64,000 bases of DNA from Bradyrhizobium algeriense (GCF_036924595.1 NZ_JAZHRV010000001.1:4712001-4776000); one strand, 5' to 3'; counted from the stretch's first letter, positions 45,011 through 54,403 are shown. The notes: generated by a model from the letters alone, not told the origin. Numbers and translations: made by a program.

Positions 45011-46099
45011 CTATTTCAGATCGGCGATGGTCGCAGGCCCCGGCCCCGGCGTGACCAGTGTCGGCCACTGCTTCGAGCCAAAGGGAACGACGGGCGGCAG
45101 GAACGGTGTCATGCCGCGCTTGCCGGTCTCGGCGATGATCGCCGCACGCGCATCGCCGCCCATCAGTTCGTAATCCATCAGATGGTAATTGCCGAAGAAC
45201 AGCGCTCCGACGGAGCGGTCGGCGATGATGCGGGTCAGCGATTCCAGCATGTCGGCCGGCGTGGTCGTGAAGGAAATCGTCTCGATCAATAACAGGCGGT
45301 TATTGATGGCGTCGGGGCCGAAGAATTGCGCCAGCACGCTGAACAGCACGTTGTTCTGGCGCGCGACGTAGATCGTGTTGCTGGCGGCATAGGTCTTGTC
45401 CCAGTCGGCCCCGAGCTGCTTCTTCCATTCGGCCAGCACCGTCATCCAGTGTGCGACCTGCGTCTGGGCCGCCCAGGCAACGTTCTTCGCCAGATATGGC
45501 GCCTGTTTCTTGCCGAAAGCTTCGAGTGCAGCGAATGGAATGACGCCTCTGGCAACGCATTCGTCCATGAAGGCGATGTTGTTCTGCAGGATGGTGCGGT
45601 TGTTGTCGCGCCAGCCCGGCTCCATCGGTGTCGCATCGAGGACGTCGAGCGCCGACTGCATGCGGCTGCGATAGGCCAGCATCGAGCCGCGCCAGGACTT
45701 GTCATCGCCATTATCGATGTAGGGACCGACGACCTGGGCCAACGCCATCGTGCTGTGGCCGACAGACTTGAGCAATTGATATACGATCGGCACCTGCGGC
45801 GCGTCGATCGGCGCCATACCCGGTCGATAGAGGATCATCCGGCCGCCAGCGCCTGAGAACAAACCCAGGATCACCGGATGCTTGCCCAGGATGTTCTTCT
45901 GGAAAATCTTTGCTGCATCGCCATAGAGCTCGAACATGCCGGTGTTGAGCGCCAGCATATCCCTGGTCGCGACATCCGACGACGTTCCGGCGGTCTTGCC
46001 GGATATCGGCGCCATATAGGCTGGAAGCGTCTGGGCGTTGGCCACGGCACAGCTGCAGAGCATGATCGCAACGGCGGCCAGACTGGGTGATATCCTCAT
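45011..46099 (-). CDS. Unrecognised secreted protein linked to molybdenum hydroxylase
   Basis: This 362-residue protein starts at ATG 46099 with an AAGGAG site. A signal peptide (MRISPSLAAVAIMLCSCAVANAQ) is followed by a mostly helical body. Blocks that stand out are GKHPVILGLFSGAGGRMILY, WRDNNRTILQNNIAFMDECV, and GALFFGNYHLMDYELMGGDA. I do not recognise a family. The large-subunit gene starts 21 bases later, so it belongs to the same unit; a periplasmic partner, substrate carrier or maturation role is inferred from that alone. Confidence 0.75.
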   Translation of the reverse strand: MRISPSLAAVAIMLCSCAVANAQTLPAYMAPISGKTAGTSSDVATRDMLALNTGMFELYGDAAKIFQKNILGKHPVILGLFSGAGGRMILYRPGMAPIDAPQVPIVYQLLKSVGHSTMALAQVVGPYIDNGDDKSWRGSMLAYRSRMQSALDVLDATPMEPGWRDNNRTILQNNIAFMDECVARGVIPFAALEAFGKKQAPYLAKNVAWAAQTQVAHWMTVLAEWKKQLGADWDKTYAASNTIYVARQNNVLFSVLAQFFGPDAINNRLLLIETISFTTTPADMLESLTRIIADRSVGALFFGNYHLMDYELMGGDARAAIIAETGKRGMTPFLPPVVPFGSKQWPTLVTPGPGPATIADLK

Positions 46100-46182
46100 G
46101 TCATGCTCCTTGTGGCGATCCACTGAATTACATGCGCTGACGAATATCTGATTCTGGGACTAGCAGTCAGTGCGCGGATAGC

Positions 46183-46206
46183 TAGACTTGGCACTAGACT
46201 TGGCAC
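46183..46206. promoter_or_regulatory. 12-bp tandem repeat in divergent promoter region
   Basis: TAGACTTGGCAC occurs twice head-to-tail (46183-46194 and 46195-46206), between the divergent secreted-protein and Bug genes. TTGGCAC twice at 12-base spacing resembles part of a sigma-54 promoter (-24 TGGCAC; the -12 element would read TTGG instead of TTGC), so the match is imperfect. It could equally be a tandem operator. Confidence 0.35.
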
Positions 46207-46257
46207 GAGGCCGGTAAACGGGCCCTTGCAGAAAAAGAGTCAGTTCGGGAGGTTGAC

Positions 46258-47235
46258 ATGATGCGCTTGAGAACGGCGCTCGCGCTGGCGGCAATTGTTG
46301 CGGCGCCACCTGTTCTGGCGACGCCCGGTCTGGCACAGGACTATCCGTCGCGGCCGGTGAAGGTGATTGTTCCATTCGGCGCCGGGGGGCCGGCCGACGT
46401 TACCGCCCGCCAGATCGGGAACATTCTGCAGGAGAGTTTTGGCCAGCCCTTCGTGGTCGAAAACCGTACCGGCGCCGGCGGTGTGATCGGCACGCAGGAT
46501 GCCGTCAAGTCGCCGCCCGACGGCTATACGCTGCTGATGATGTCGAACACCCAGACTGCGAATGAATCGCTGGTTCCACAGCGCAAATACGAACTGATGC
46601 GCGATCTCGCGCCGATTGCGCCGGTCAATTACTCCGACCTTGTCATCGTGGTTCATCCCTCCGTGCAGGCGAAGACGCTGCAGGAGTTCATCGCGCTCGC
46701 CAAATCGCAGCCCGGGAAACTGAACTACGCCTCATCAGGCCAGGGCACGCCGTACCACATGGCGGGCGAGCTGTTCAAAGCCATGGCCAGCATCGACGTC
46801 TTGCACGTGCCCTACCGCAACAGCGGCGAGGCGCGCAGCGGCGTGATCGGCGGCCAGGTGCAGATGATGATCGACGCGGTTCCGGCGATGGCCCCCAACG
46901 TCGCCGAAAATCAGGTGCGCGCGCTGGCCACCACGGGCAAAACGCGCTCGACTGTCCTGCCCAATGCGCCGACGGTGATCGAGGCGGGCATTCCCGGCTA
47001 TGAGGCCACCATCTGGCTCGGCCTGATGGCGCCCGCGGGCACGCCAAAGCCGATCATCGACAAACTCAATGCGGCCGTGAACGCGATCGTGAAACGACCC
47101 GATATCGTCAAGCTCTGGACCCAGCAAGGCGCGGTTCCTATGTCGATGACACCGGAGGGATTCGACAAATTCCTGCGCGGGGATATTGTGAAGTGGGGGG
47201 AAGTCGTCAGGAAATTCGACAGGCCGCCGCAATAA
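46258..47235 (+). CDS. Bug/TctC family substrate-binding protein
   Basis: This 325-residue receptor has a signal peptide ending ATPGLAQD. The Bug motifs are DYPSRPVKVIVPFGAGGPAD (about 27-46), INYASSGQGTPYHM-like KLNYASSGQGTPYHM, and HVPYRNSGEARSGVIGGQ. A GGGAGG site precedes ATG 46258. It heads a unit with a molybdenum hydroxylase 28 bases downstream, so the ligand is plausibly an aromatic or heteroaromatic acid. No TctA/B genes are nearby, so it must share membrane subunits or act as a sensor. Confidence 0.92.
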   Translation: MMRLRTALALAAIVAAPPVLATPGLAQDYPSRPVKVIVPFGAGGPADVTARQIGNILQESFGQPFVVENRTGAGGVIGTQDAVKSPPDGYTLLMMSNTQTANESLVPQRKYELMRDLAPIAPVNYSDLVIVVHPSVQAKTLQEFIALAKSQPGKLNYASSGQGTPYHMAGELFKAMASIDVLHVPYRNSGEARSGVIGGQVQMMIDAVPAMAPNVAENQVRALATTGKTRSTVLPNAPTVIEAGIPGYEATIWLGLMAPAGTPKPIIDKLNAAVNAIVKRPDIVKLWTQQGAVPMSMTPEGFDKFLRGDIVKWGEVVRKFDRPPQ

Positions 47236-47262
47236 GAAGTCACAAGAGTAGGTTCGCCCTCG

Positions 47263-47733
47263 ATGCCGAGCGTTCGATTTCGCCTCAACGGCGCCGAGAC
47301 CGAGATTGACGCTGATCCCGACCGGTCATTGCTGGATATTCTGCGCGGCCAGATCGGCATGACCGGGCCGCATTTCGGCTGTGGCGCAGGCGAGTGTGGC
47401 GCCTGCAATGTGATCGTCGGCGACCGCGCGGTATCTGCCTGCGACACGCCGCTGTGGTCGGTGGCAGGCAAGGACGTCACGACCATCGAAGGACTGGGAA
47501 CGAGCGAGCGGGCGCATCCGCTGCAGCGGGCCTTCATCGCCGAGCAGGCGCTGCAATGCGGCTATTGCGTCTCCGGCATCCTGATGAGCGCCGCCGCGCT
47601 GTTGAAGCGAAATCCGTCACCGACAGGCCGGGAGGTGAAGGAAGCGCTCGACCGCAATCTCTGCCGCTGCGGATCGCATAATCGCATGGTTCGCGCCGTG
47701 CTGCGCGCGGCGGAAGAAATGACGGCAGGATGA
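47263..47733 (+). CDS. Molybdenum hydroxylase 2Fe-2S subunit (NicA/CoxS-like)
   Basis: This 156-residue small subunit has 2Fe-2S ligands Cys40, 45, 48, 60 and Cys99, 102, 134, 136 (CGYC, CRC). It starts at ATG 47263, 27 bases after the Bug gene. It overlaps the large-subunit start by four bases (ATGA), so the pair is coupled. No FAD subunit accompanies them. Confidence 0.94.
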   Translation: MPSVRFRLNGAETEIDADPDRSLLDILRGQIGMTGPHFGCGAGECGACNVIVGDRAVSACDTPLWSVAGKDVTTIEGLGTSERAHPLQRAFIAEQALQCGYCVSGILMSAAALLKRNPSPTGREVKEALDRNLCRCGSHNRMVRAVLRAAEEMTAG

Positions 47734-49871
47734 ACCAGCCGGCGCCCGCTCCCTCCCCGCCCGCACTGCCGGTAAGCCTTGCGGCAAACCCGAAGCTGTC
47801 GTCGTGGCTGAAATTCTCAAGCGACGGACAAGTGACGGTCTCGCCGGGCAAGGTGGAGATCGGGCAAGGCATCGTGACAGCGCTGGCGCAGATCGCCGCC
47901 GACGAACTCGATATCGATCTGTCACGCGTGCAGATGATCCGCGCGTCGACCGCCAGTAGCCCCAACGAGGGCATCACGTCGGGCAGTCTCTCCATCCAGC
48001 AGTCGGGCCGCGCGCTGCGCCACGCCTGCGCGGAAGTTCGCCGGATCTTTCTTCAGCAGGCGGCGGAACGGCTCGGGGTCGATATCGATACGCTCGACGT
48101 CAAGGACGGCACCATTTCGGGCCCCGGCAATGTCAGGACCAGCTATTGGGAGCTTACCGAGGAAGTCTCGCTCGATCGCGATGCCACGCCCGGAGTAACG
48201 CCAAAGATCGCCTCTCGCCGGGCACTGGCCGGGAATTCAATTCAGCGGATCGACATTCCGGACAAGGTTTTGGGCCGGCCGCGATTCATCCACGATCAGG
48301 CGCTGGCGGGGATGCTGCATGGCCGCGTGCTGCGGCCGGACAACGCGCGCGCGAAACTTACCGAATTGAAGGAGGATGGCGCGCGCACGGTGGCCGGTCT
48401 TGTTGCGATCGTGCGCGACGGCAGTTTTGCCGGTGTCGTCAGCGAGACCGAACATGGCGCGGAGGCGGCCCTCAATTCGCTACGCAAAGGCGCGTCCTGG
48501 TCCGACGGCGAGCCCCTGCCCGACGAAAACGATCTGGCTGCATTCCTGAAGGCTCAGCCGTCGGAATCGACGATCATCGACAAGAAAACGGCCGCATCGC
48601 CCGGCACGACAGCGCGCACCATCCGGCGGCAATATACCCGCCCCTATATTGCGCACGCGTCGATCGCACCGTCCTGCGCGATGGCGCAGTGGCACGGCGA
48701 CCGCGTCCATGTCTGGACCCACAGCCAGGGCGTCTATCTCCTGCGCGCCGATCTGGCGCTGGTTCTCAAACTACTGGTCGAGAACATCACCGTTGAGCAT
48801 ATGGAAGGCGCCGGCTGTTATGGGCATAACGCCGCCGACGATGTCGCGCTCGATGCCGTGCTGCTCGCCAAGGAAGCCGGCGGCCGGCCGGTACGGGTGC
48901 AGTGGTCGCGCCAGGGCGAGATGTCGGATGCACCTTTTGGGGCGGCGATGGCGATCGAGATCGAGGCCGATCTTGACGCGCAGGGAGAAATCGTCGACTG
49001 GCGGCACTCGATCTGGAGCAACGGCCATGCGGCGCGGCCGGGGCGCGCGGCACAGCCTGCCTTGCTGGCGGGGTTCGAACTGGCGAATCCTTTTCCGCGC
49101 ATGATCTCGACCAATCCGCCGCAGGCCAATGGCGGCGGCGGCGATCGCAACTCGATCCCGCTCTATGATTTTCCATCCTGGCGCATCGAAAGCCATCGCC
49201 TGACGACGATGCCAATCCGCACCTCGGCGCTGCGAACGCTTGGTGGGCAGGGCAATGTGTTTGCGATCGAATCCATCCTCGATGAAATCGCGGCCGAGCG
49301 CGGCGAGGATCCGGTCGCGTTCCGGCTGCGCCACTTACGGGATGAGCGGGCCAAGGATGTCATCCGCGCCGTTGCCGCTCGCGCCAAGTGGAAACCCCAG
49401 AAGCAGCCCGACGTCGGTCATGGCATCGCCTTTGCCCGCTACAAGAACACCGGCGCCTATTGCGCTGCGATCGCCGAGATCGAGAGCGCCGAGGATATCC
49501 GCGTCAGAAAGTTGACGCTCGCAGTCGATGTCGGTGAAGCGATCAATCCCGACGGCGTCATCAACCAGATCGAGGGTGGCGCCATTCAGGCCACGAGCTG
49601 GGTGCTGAAGGAACGCCTCCGCTTCGACCGGCAACGCATCACCAGCACGAGCTGGATGGAATATCCGATCCTGCGTTTCAGCGAAGTGCCCGACGTCGAG
49701 GTTGAGGTTATCCGGCGTCCGGACATCGATCCGGTCGGCGCCGGCGAGGCTGCCCATGGCCCGGTTACGGCAGCCATCGCCAACGCCGTGTTCGACGCGC
49801 TCGGCGTGCGGGTGCGCGATCTGCCGATTACGCGCGACAGAATCATTGCCGCGATGGAATTGAGTTCATGA
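47730..49871 (+). CDS. Molybdenum hydroxylase large subunit (nicotinate dehydrogenase-like)
   Basis: This 713-residue molybdenum-binding protein has no signal peptide, unlike the one at 42215. Seen blocks are VEIGQGIVTALAQIAADEL (about 42-60), EHMEGAGCYGHNAADDVALD near 351-370, and C-terminal GAGEAAHGPVTAAIANAVFD, where the Glu in GAGE is the expected catalytic base. It most resembles NicB-type nicotinate dehydrogenases, but lacks their C-terminal cytochrome c domain. The downstream ModA-like gene overlaps by four bases. Confidence 0.92.
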   Translation: MNQPAPAPSPPALPVSLAANPKLSSWLKFSSDGQVTVSPGKVEIGQGIVTALAQIAADELDIDLSRVQMIRASTASSPNEGITSGSLSIQQSGRALRHACAEVRRIFLQQAAERLGVDIDTLDVKDGTISGPGNVRTSYWELTEEVSLDRDATPGVTPKIASRRALAGNSIQRIDIPDKVLGRPRFIHDQALAGMLHGRVLRPDNARAKLTELKEDGARTVAGLVAIVRDGSFAGVVSETEHGAEAALNSLRKGASWSDGEPLPDENDLAAFLKAQPSESTIIDKKTAASPGTTARTIRRQYTRPYIAHASIAPSCAMAQWHGDRVHVWTHSQGVYLLRADLALVLKLLVENITVEHMEGAGCYGHNAADDVALDAVLLAKEAGGRPVRVQWSRQGEMSDAPFGAAMAIEIEADLDAQGEIVDWRHSIWSNGHAARPGRAAQPALLAGFELANPFPRMISTNPPQANGGGGDRNSIPLYDFPSWRIESHRLTTMPIRTSALRTLGGQGNVFAIESILDEIAAERGEDPVAFRLRHLRDERAKDVIRAVAARAKWKPQKQPDVGHGIAFARYKNTGAYCAAIAEIESAEDIRVRKLTLAVDVGEAINPDGVINQIEGGAIQATSWVLKERLRFDRQRITSTSWMEYPILRFSEVPDVEVEVIRRPDIDPVGAGEAAHGPVTAAIANAVFDALGVRVRDLPITRDRIIAAMELSS

Positions 49872-50575
49872 ACACCCTGAACATCCTGAGCGGCGGCGCG
49901 GCACAGGGCCTGGTCGCAAGCCTGACGCCGGCCTTCAAGGCCCAGACCGGTTTCGATGTCGCGGGCGAGTTTGGCGCGGTCGGCGCCATGGCCGACAAAT
50001 TGCGCAAGGGCACGCCGGCTGACATCATCATCCTGACGGCTGCGCTCGTCGCCAAACTGGTGGAGGAGAAGCTGGTGATTGCCACCTCGATGTCCGATGT
50101 CGGCCTGGTCGAGACCGCCCTCGCCGTCCGCGCCGGCGATCCCCCGGCCGCGGTCAAGGATGCCGCTGGCTTGCGCGGGGCTTTGCTGGCGTCGGACACG
50201 ATCTTCGTGCCGGATACCAAAGCCTCGACGGCCGGAATTCACGTTGCAAAAGTCCTTGATCAGCTCGGCATCGCGGAAAGGGTCGCCACCCGCCTCAGGA
50301 TTTTCCCGAACGGCGCGACAGCGATGCGCGAACTGGCGGCGTCAGAGGCGCGGCGTCCGATCGGGTGTACGCAATCGACTGAGATCATCAGCACCAAAGG
50401 CGTAACCCTGTCCGGTTCGCTGCCGCCGGGCTGCGAACTCGCAACCATGTACACGGCAGGCATCACGATCGCCGCCGCCCACCCGCAACAAGCCCAGGAC
50501 CTGATCGACTTGTTGACCGGCGCCGGGCAACACGAACAGCGGAAACGCGCTGGCTTCATCGGCGGCCGGGGCTAG
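49868..50575 (+). CDS. ModA-like substrate-binding protein without signal peptide
   Basis: This 235-residue protein with the type-2 periplasmic fold starts MNTLNILSGGAAQGLVASLT, directly at the first strand with no export signal. It therefore acts in the cytoplasm or has changed role. Its blocks (GAVGAMADKLRKGTPADIII, IFVPDTKASTAGIHVAKVLD, CTQSTEIIS) resemble molybdate/tungstate-binding ModA proteins. It is translationally coupled (ATGA) to the molybdenum hydroxylase and may bind a metal, cofactor or substrate for it. Confidence 0.85.
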   Translation: MNTLNILSGGAAQGLVASLTPAFKAQTGFDVAGEFGAVGAMADKLRKGTPADIIILTAALVAKLVEEKLVIATSMSDVGLVETALAVRAGDPPAAVKDAAGLRGALLASDTIFVPDTKASTAGIHVAKVLDQLGIAERVATRLRIFPNGATAMRELAASEARRPIGCTQSTEIISTKGVTLSGSLPPGCELATMYTAGITIAAAHPQQAQDLIDLLTGAGQHEQRKRAGFIGGRG

Positions 50576-50660
50576 GCGCTCATAGGTGGATGAGCCCCTG
50601 CGGGGCGCGCACGGCACAAAACCACTGCGCGGCTCGATTTTCGATTGTCAAAGTCAATTC

Positions 50661-50674
50661 ATATACTAATATAT
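50661..50674. promoter_or_regulatory. ATATA-CTAA-TATAT dyad near the gntR start
   Basis: ATATA (50661-50665) is inverted as TATAT (50670-50674) across CTAA, 17 bases before ATG 50692. An AT-rich dyad here is consistent with GntR autoregulation. The dyad is short. Confidence 0.4.
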
Positions 50675-50691
50675 CAATCGAGAGAGCAGTC

Positions 50692-51435
50692 ATGCCCGCC
50701 CGCGCATCGAAAAAGACGGATCCAACGGTTCGCCGAATGGCCGCCGGCACTCGCCGCAGCGGCAGGCCTCGCGCGGCGACGGCGGCGTCGAAGATCTATT
50801 CCGATCTTCGGGTCGAACTGGTGTCGCTGCAGCGCCGACCCGGAGAAGCCATCTCGGAAGCGCAAATCGCGCTCTCCTACGGGGTGAGCCGCACCCCCGT
50901 TCGCGAGGCCATCCTCAAATTATCGGATGAGGGCCTGCTGGAGATCTATCCCCAGTCCGGCATCTTCGTCTCGCGCATTCCGGTGGCCGCGCTCCCCGAG
51001 GCCATCATCATCCGCAAGGCGCTGGAAGAAACCACCGCACGGCTCGCCGCAGAGCGCGCCACATCGAGCCAGATTCTGGCACTGCAGTCGATCCTGGAAC
51101 GCCAGCGTGAGGCCAGCGCCGCCGGTGACAGCGATACGTTCCATCAGGCCGACGAGATGTTTCATGCTACAGTCGCCGATGTCGCAGGCTATCCCGGAAT
51201 CTGGAAATATATCCAGCAGGTGAAGGTCCACGTCGATCGCTACCGCCGGCTAACCCTGCCGCAGCGCGGGCGGATCGCAAAGGTGATCGTCGAACACGAG
51301 GCCGTGCTGACCGCGATCGAGGCGCATGATGCAGAGGGCGCAAGACGGGCGATGGAAGTCCACCTCGAAAGCCTTCTCGAGAACATCTCGGCCACTCAAC
51401 ACATCAATCCGGAGTACTTCGACGAGCGATCCTAG
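50692..51435 (+). CDS. GntR family regulator, FCD domain
   Basis: This 247-residue regulator has a basic N-terminal tail, a winged helix at about 34-100 (ISEAQIALSYGVSRTPVREA), and an FCD ligand-binding domain thereafter. ATG 50692 follows a GAGAGAG site. It sits between the molybdenum hydroxylase unit and the TRAP transporter and probably controls one or both. The likely effector is a carboxylate imported by the TRAP system; the effector is inferred. Confidence 0.92.
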   Translation: MPARASKKTDPTVRRMAAGTRRSGRPRAATAASKIYSDLRVELVSLQRRPGEAISEAQIALSYGVSRTPVREAILKLSDEGLLEIYPQSGIFVSRIPVAALPEAIIIRKALEETTARLAAERATSSQILALQSILERQREASAAGDSDTFHQADEMFHATVADVAGYPGIWKYIQQVKVHVDRYRRLTLPQRGRIAKVIVEHEAVLTAIEAHDAEGARRAMEVHLESLLENISATQHINPEYFDERS

Positions 51436-51481
51436 AGTTCAGACGTCCATAAAACGATAAACAACATCAGGGAGGAACACC

Positions 51482-52483
51482 ATGAAACGCCGCGACTTCA
51501 TCAAGCTGAGCGCAGGGCTCGGGGCCACGATGGCGGCCACGACGCCGCTATCATCCGCATTTGCTCAAACGAAAATGGTGCTGAAGGCATCGGACGTTCA
51601 TCCGCTGGGCTATCCGACGGTCGAAGCCGTCGTCCGAATGGGCAAGAAGCTGGAAGCCGCCACCAACGGCCGGCTGACGATCCAGATGTTCCCGTCGATG
51701 CAACTCGGCGGCGAAAAGGAAATGATCGAGCAGGCCCAGCTCGGCGCGCTGCAGATCGCCCGTATTTCGGTCGGCGCCGTCGGCCCCGTCGTGGACGACG
51801 TCAACGTCTTCAACATGCCGTTCGTCTTCCGCAACTCCAAGCACATGGAGAAAGTCATCGACGGCGAGATCGGCGACGAATTGCTGGCGAAGATTTCCGC
51901 GACCGAAAAGACCGGCCTGATCGCGCTGTGCTGGATGAACGCCGGCTCGCGCAACGTCTACAACAACAAGCGGCCGATCCGGACCATCGCCGACCTCAAG
52001 GGCCTCAAGGTCCGCATGATGGGTAATCCGCTGTTCGTCGACACGATGAACGCGCTGGGCGGCAATGGCGTAGCCCTCGGCTTCGATCAGGTCTTCAGCT
52101 CGATGCAAACCGGCGTGGTCGACGGCGCGGAAAACAATCCGCCCTCCTTCATCGCGCAGAACCATTATCAGGTGGCCAAGTATTTCACGATGACCGAACA
52201 CCTGATCATTCCGGAGCTTTTGGTCTTCTCGCGCATCTCCTGGCAAAAGCTGTCGCCGGAAGATCAGGCGCTGATCAAGAAGCTTTCGAAGGAAGCGCAG
52301 GCCGAGCAGCGTGTGCTCTGGTATGAAGCGGAGAACGTCGCCATCGAAAAAATGAAGGCGGCCGGCACCGAGATCATCACCGACATCGACAAGAAGCCGT
52401 TCCAGGATGCCGTCAAACCGGTCTGGGACAAATACGGCGCGAAATACGCGGCGATGGTCAAGCGCATCGAGGCGGTGAACTAG
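51482..52483 (+). CDS. dctP: TRAP transporter substrate-binding protein DctP
   Basis: This 333-residue receptor has a twin-arginine-like signal (KRRDFIKLSAGLGATM) with cleavage after SSAFA. The DctP blocks are FPSMQLGGEKEMIEQAQLGA (about 70-89), NMPFVFRNSKHMEKV and NAGSRNVYNNKRPI. The conserved Arg of the RNVYNN block binds a carboxylate in characterised relatives. A GGGAGGAA site precedes ATG 51482. The membrane subunits follow after 103 bases. Confidence 0.95.
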   Translation: MKRRDFIKLSAGLGATMAATTPLSSAFAQTKMVLKASDVHPLGYPTVEAVVRMGKKLEAATNGRLTIQMFPSMQLGGEKEMIEQAQLGALQIARISVGAVGPVVDDVNVFNMPFVFRNSKHMEKVIDGEIGDELLAKISATEKTGLIALCWMNAGSRNVYNNKRPIRTIADLKGLKVRMMGNPLFVDTMNALGGNGVALGFDQVFSSMQTGVVDGAENNPPSFIAQNHYQVAKYFTMTEHLIIPELLVFSRISWQKLSPEDQALIKKLSKEAQAEQRVLWYEAENVAIEKMKAAGTEIITDIDKKPFQDAVKPVWDKYGAKYAAMVKRIEAVN

Positions 52484-52586
52484 CGCCCGGCTCGCGATTG
52501 GCGGGTGGCCGGACGACGTCCGTTCCGGCCACCGCCTCTCCGCGCCGCCGAAGCGATTTGAAGCGCCGTTATTCTCCGAGGTCAAA

Positions 52587-53108
52587 ATGTCCAATTCTGC
52601 GGCCGGAACTCTCCGGCGTGTGACCGATGCGGTTTACTGGACCGGCGCCGTGATCGCCTGCGTGGCGCTCGTGCTGGTCTCGGCGGTCATTCCGTGGGCC
52701 GTCTATACCCGATACGTCCTGAACAGCGCTGCGTCATGGCCCGAGCCGATGGCCGTGCTGCTGACTGTCGGCATCACCTTCATCGGCTCGGCCAACTGCT
52801 ATCGCCAGCGCATCCACATGAACATGACGGTTGGCACCGACTTGCTGCCGCCGCTGCTGCGACGCGCCTCGCTGTTCCTCAGCGAAGTATTGATGGGCGT
52901 GATTGCGATCTTCATGGTGGTGTGGGGGCTGCGGCTCGTTCACACCACCTGGGATAATTCGGTGGACGAATTTCCGTGGCTGTCGGTCGGCATCACCTAT
53001 CTTCCGATCGTGGTCAGCGGCGCCATGATGCTTCTGTTCGTCGTCGAACGCCTGACCATCGGCCCGCCGCCGCGTGACGGCAGCGACGCCCACGTACCGG
53101 TCGAGTAA
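52587..53108 (+). CDS. dctQ: TRAP transporter small membrane subunit DctQ
   Basis: This 173-residue protein has four hydrophobic helices (AVIACVALVLVSAVIPWAVY; WPEPMAVLLTVGITFIGSA; LSEVLMGVIAIFMVVWGL; YLPIVVSGAMMLLFVVERL), the size and layout of DctQ. It lies five bases before dctM and pairs with it for sodium-driven uptake. Confidence 0.92.
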   Translation: MSNSAAGTLRRVTDAVYWTGAVIACVALVLVSAVIPWAVYTRYVLNSAASWPEPMAVLLTVGITFIGSANCYRQRIHMNMTVGTDLLPPLLRRASLFLSEVLMGVIAIFMVVWGLRLVHTTWDNSVDEFPWLSVGITYLPIVVSGAMMLLFVVERLTIGPPPRDGSDAHVPVE

Positions 53109-53113
53109 TTGCC

Positions 53114-54403
53114 ATGGATATCGCGGTTCTGCTTCTCAGCATGTGCTTCTTCTTCGCGATCGGCATGCCGATCGCCTATGCGCTGGCGCTGTCCTCGCTG
53201 GTCGGCGCGCTCTGGATCGACTTGCCGGTCGGCGCGGTCATGCAGCAATTCGCCAGCGGCGTCGGCAAGGTCTCGATGCTGACCATTCCGTTCTTCGTGC
53301 TGGCGGGCGCCATCATGGCCGAGGGCGGCATGGCCAGACGGCTGGTGGACTTCGCGGCCGTCGTCGTCGGGTTCACACGCATGCGGGGCGGCCTCTCGCA
53401 GGTCAACATCCTCGCGACCACGATCATGAGCGGCATCTCGGGCTCGTCGGTCGCCGACACGTCTGCGATCGGTTCGGTGATGATCCCCCAGATGGCCGCC
53501 AAGGGCTATCCGCGGGTGTTCGCAACCAATGTGACCATCAGCGCCTCGCTGCAGGCCATCATCATTCCGCCGAGCCATAATTCAGTGATCTATTCGCTGG
53601 CGACCGGCGGCGTGGTGTCGATCACCAGCCTGTTCCTGGCCGGCGTGCTCCCCGGCCTGCTGCTCGGCTTTTCGCTGATGGTGCTCTGCCTGTTCTACGC
53701 CTATCGCGACAAGCATCCCAAGGGGGAGCCGGTGCCGATCCGGCAGGCTGTTAGGATGCTCGGTGACGCCGTATGGGGAATCGTGACGCTGGTCATCGTG
53801 CTGGGCGGCATCCTCACCGGCGTCTTCACGCCGATCGAGGCGGGTGCGGTCGCCTGCGTCTGGGCGTTCTTTGTCACGATGTTCATCTACCGCGATTACA
53901 AATGGTCCGAGCTGCCGCTACTGGTCTACAAGACGCTGCAGACCGTGGCGATGGTGCTGACGCTGGTGGCTACCGCGTCGTGCTTCGGCTATGTCGCCGC
54001 CCTGATGCAGATGCCGGCAAAGATGACTGAGTTCTTCGTTGCGATATCGAGCAACAAATACGTGCTGCTGATGTGGTTGAACATCATGCTGCTGGTGCTT
54101 GGAACGGCACTCGATCTCGCGCCGCTGCTGCTGATCTGCACCCCGATTCTGCTGCCGGTCGTGAAGAGCTTCGGCATCGACCCGGTGCATTTCGGCATCG
54201 TCATGCTGCTCAATCTCGGCATCGGCCTGCTGACGCCGCCCGTGGGGACCACGCTGTTCGTCGGCTGCGCCATCGGCAAGGTTTCGGTCGACGAGGTGAT
54301 GCGCGGCATCTGGCCATTCTATTACGTGATGTTTACGGTGCTGATGATCGTGACGTACGTGCCCTGGCTGTCGCTGGCGCTGCCGAGGGCGTTCGGGTTC
54401 TAG
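53114..54403 (+). CDS. dctM: TRAP transporter large membrane subunit DctM
   Basis: This 429-residue protein has about twelve hydrophobic helices. DctM blocks are GMPIAYALALSSLVGALW, ILATTIMSGISGSSVADTSA and ASLQAIIIPPSHNSVIYSL, and the C-terminal LLTPPVGTTLFVGCAIGKV. It forms the sodium-coupled channel with DctQ and is fed by DctP. The cyclase-family gene follows after 34 bases and is likely co-transcribed. Confidence 0.95.
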   Translation: MDIAVLLLSMCFFFAIGMPIAYALALSSLVGALWIDLPVGAVMQQFASGVGKVSMLTIPFFVLAGAIMAEGGMARRLVDFAAVVVGFTRMRGGLSQVNILATTIMSGISGSSVADTSAIGSVMIPQMAAKGYPRVFATNVTISASLQAIIIPPSHNSVIYSLATGGVVSITSLFLAGVLPGLLLGFSLMVLCLFYAYRDKHPKGEPVPIRQAVRMLGDAVWGIVTLVIVLGGILTGVFTPIEAGAVACVWAFFVTMFIYRDYKWSELPLLVYKTLQTVAMVLTLVATASCFGYVAALMQMPAKMTEFFVAISSNKYVLLMWLNIMLLVLGTALDLAPLLLICTPILLPVVKSFGIDPVHFGIVMLLNLGIGLLTPPVGTTLFVGCAIGKVSVDEVMRGIWPFYYVMFTVLMIVTYVPWLSLALPRAFGF

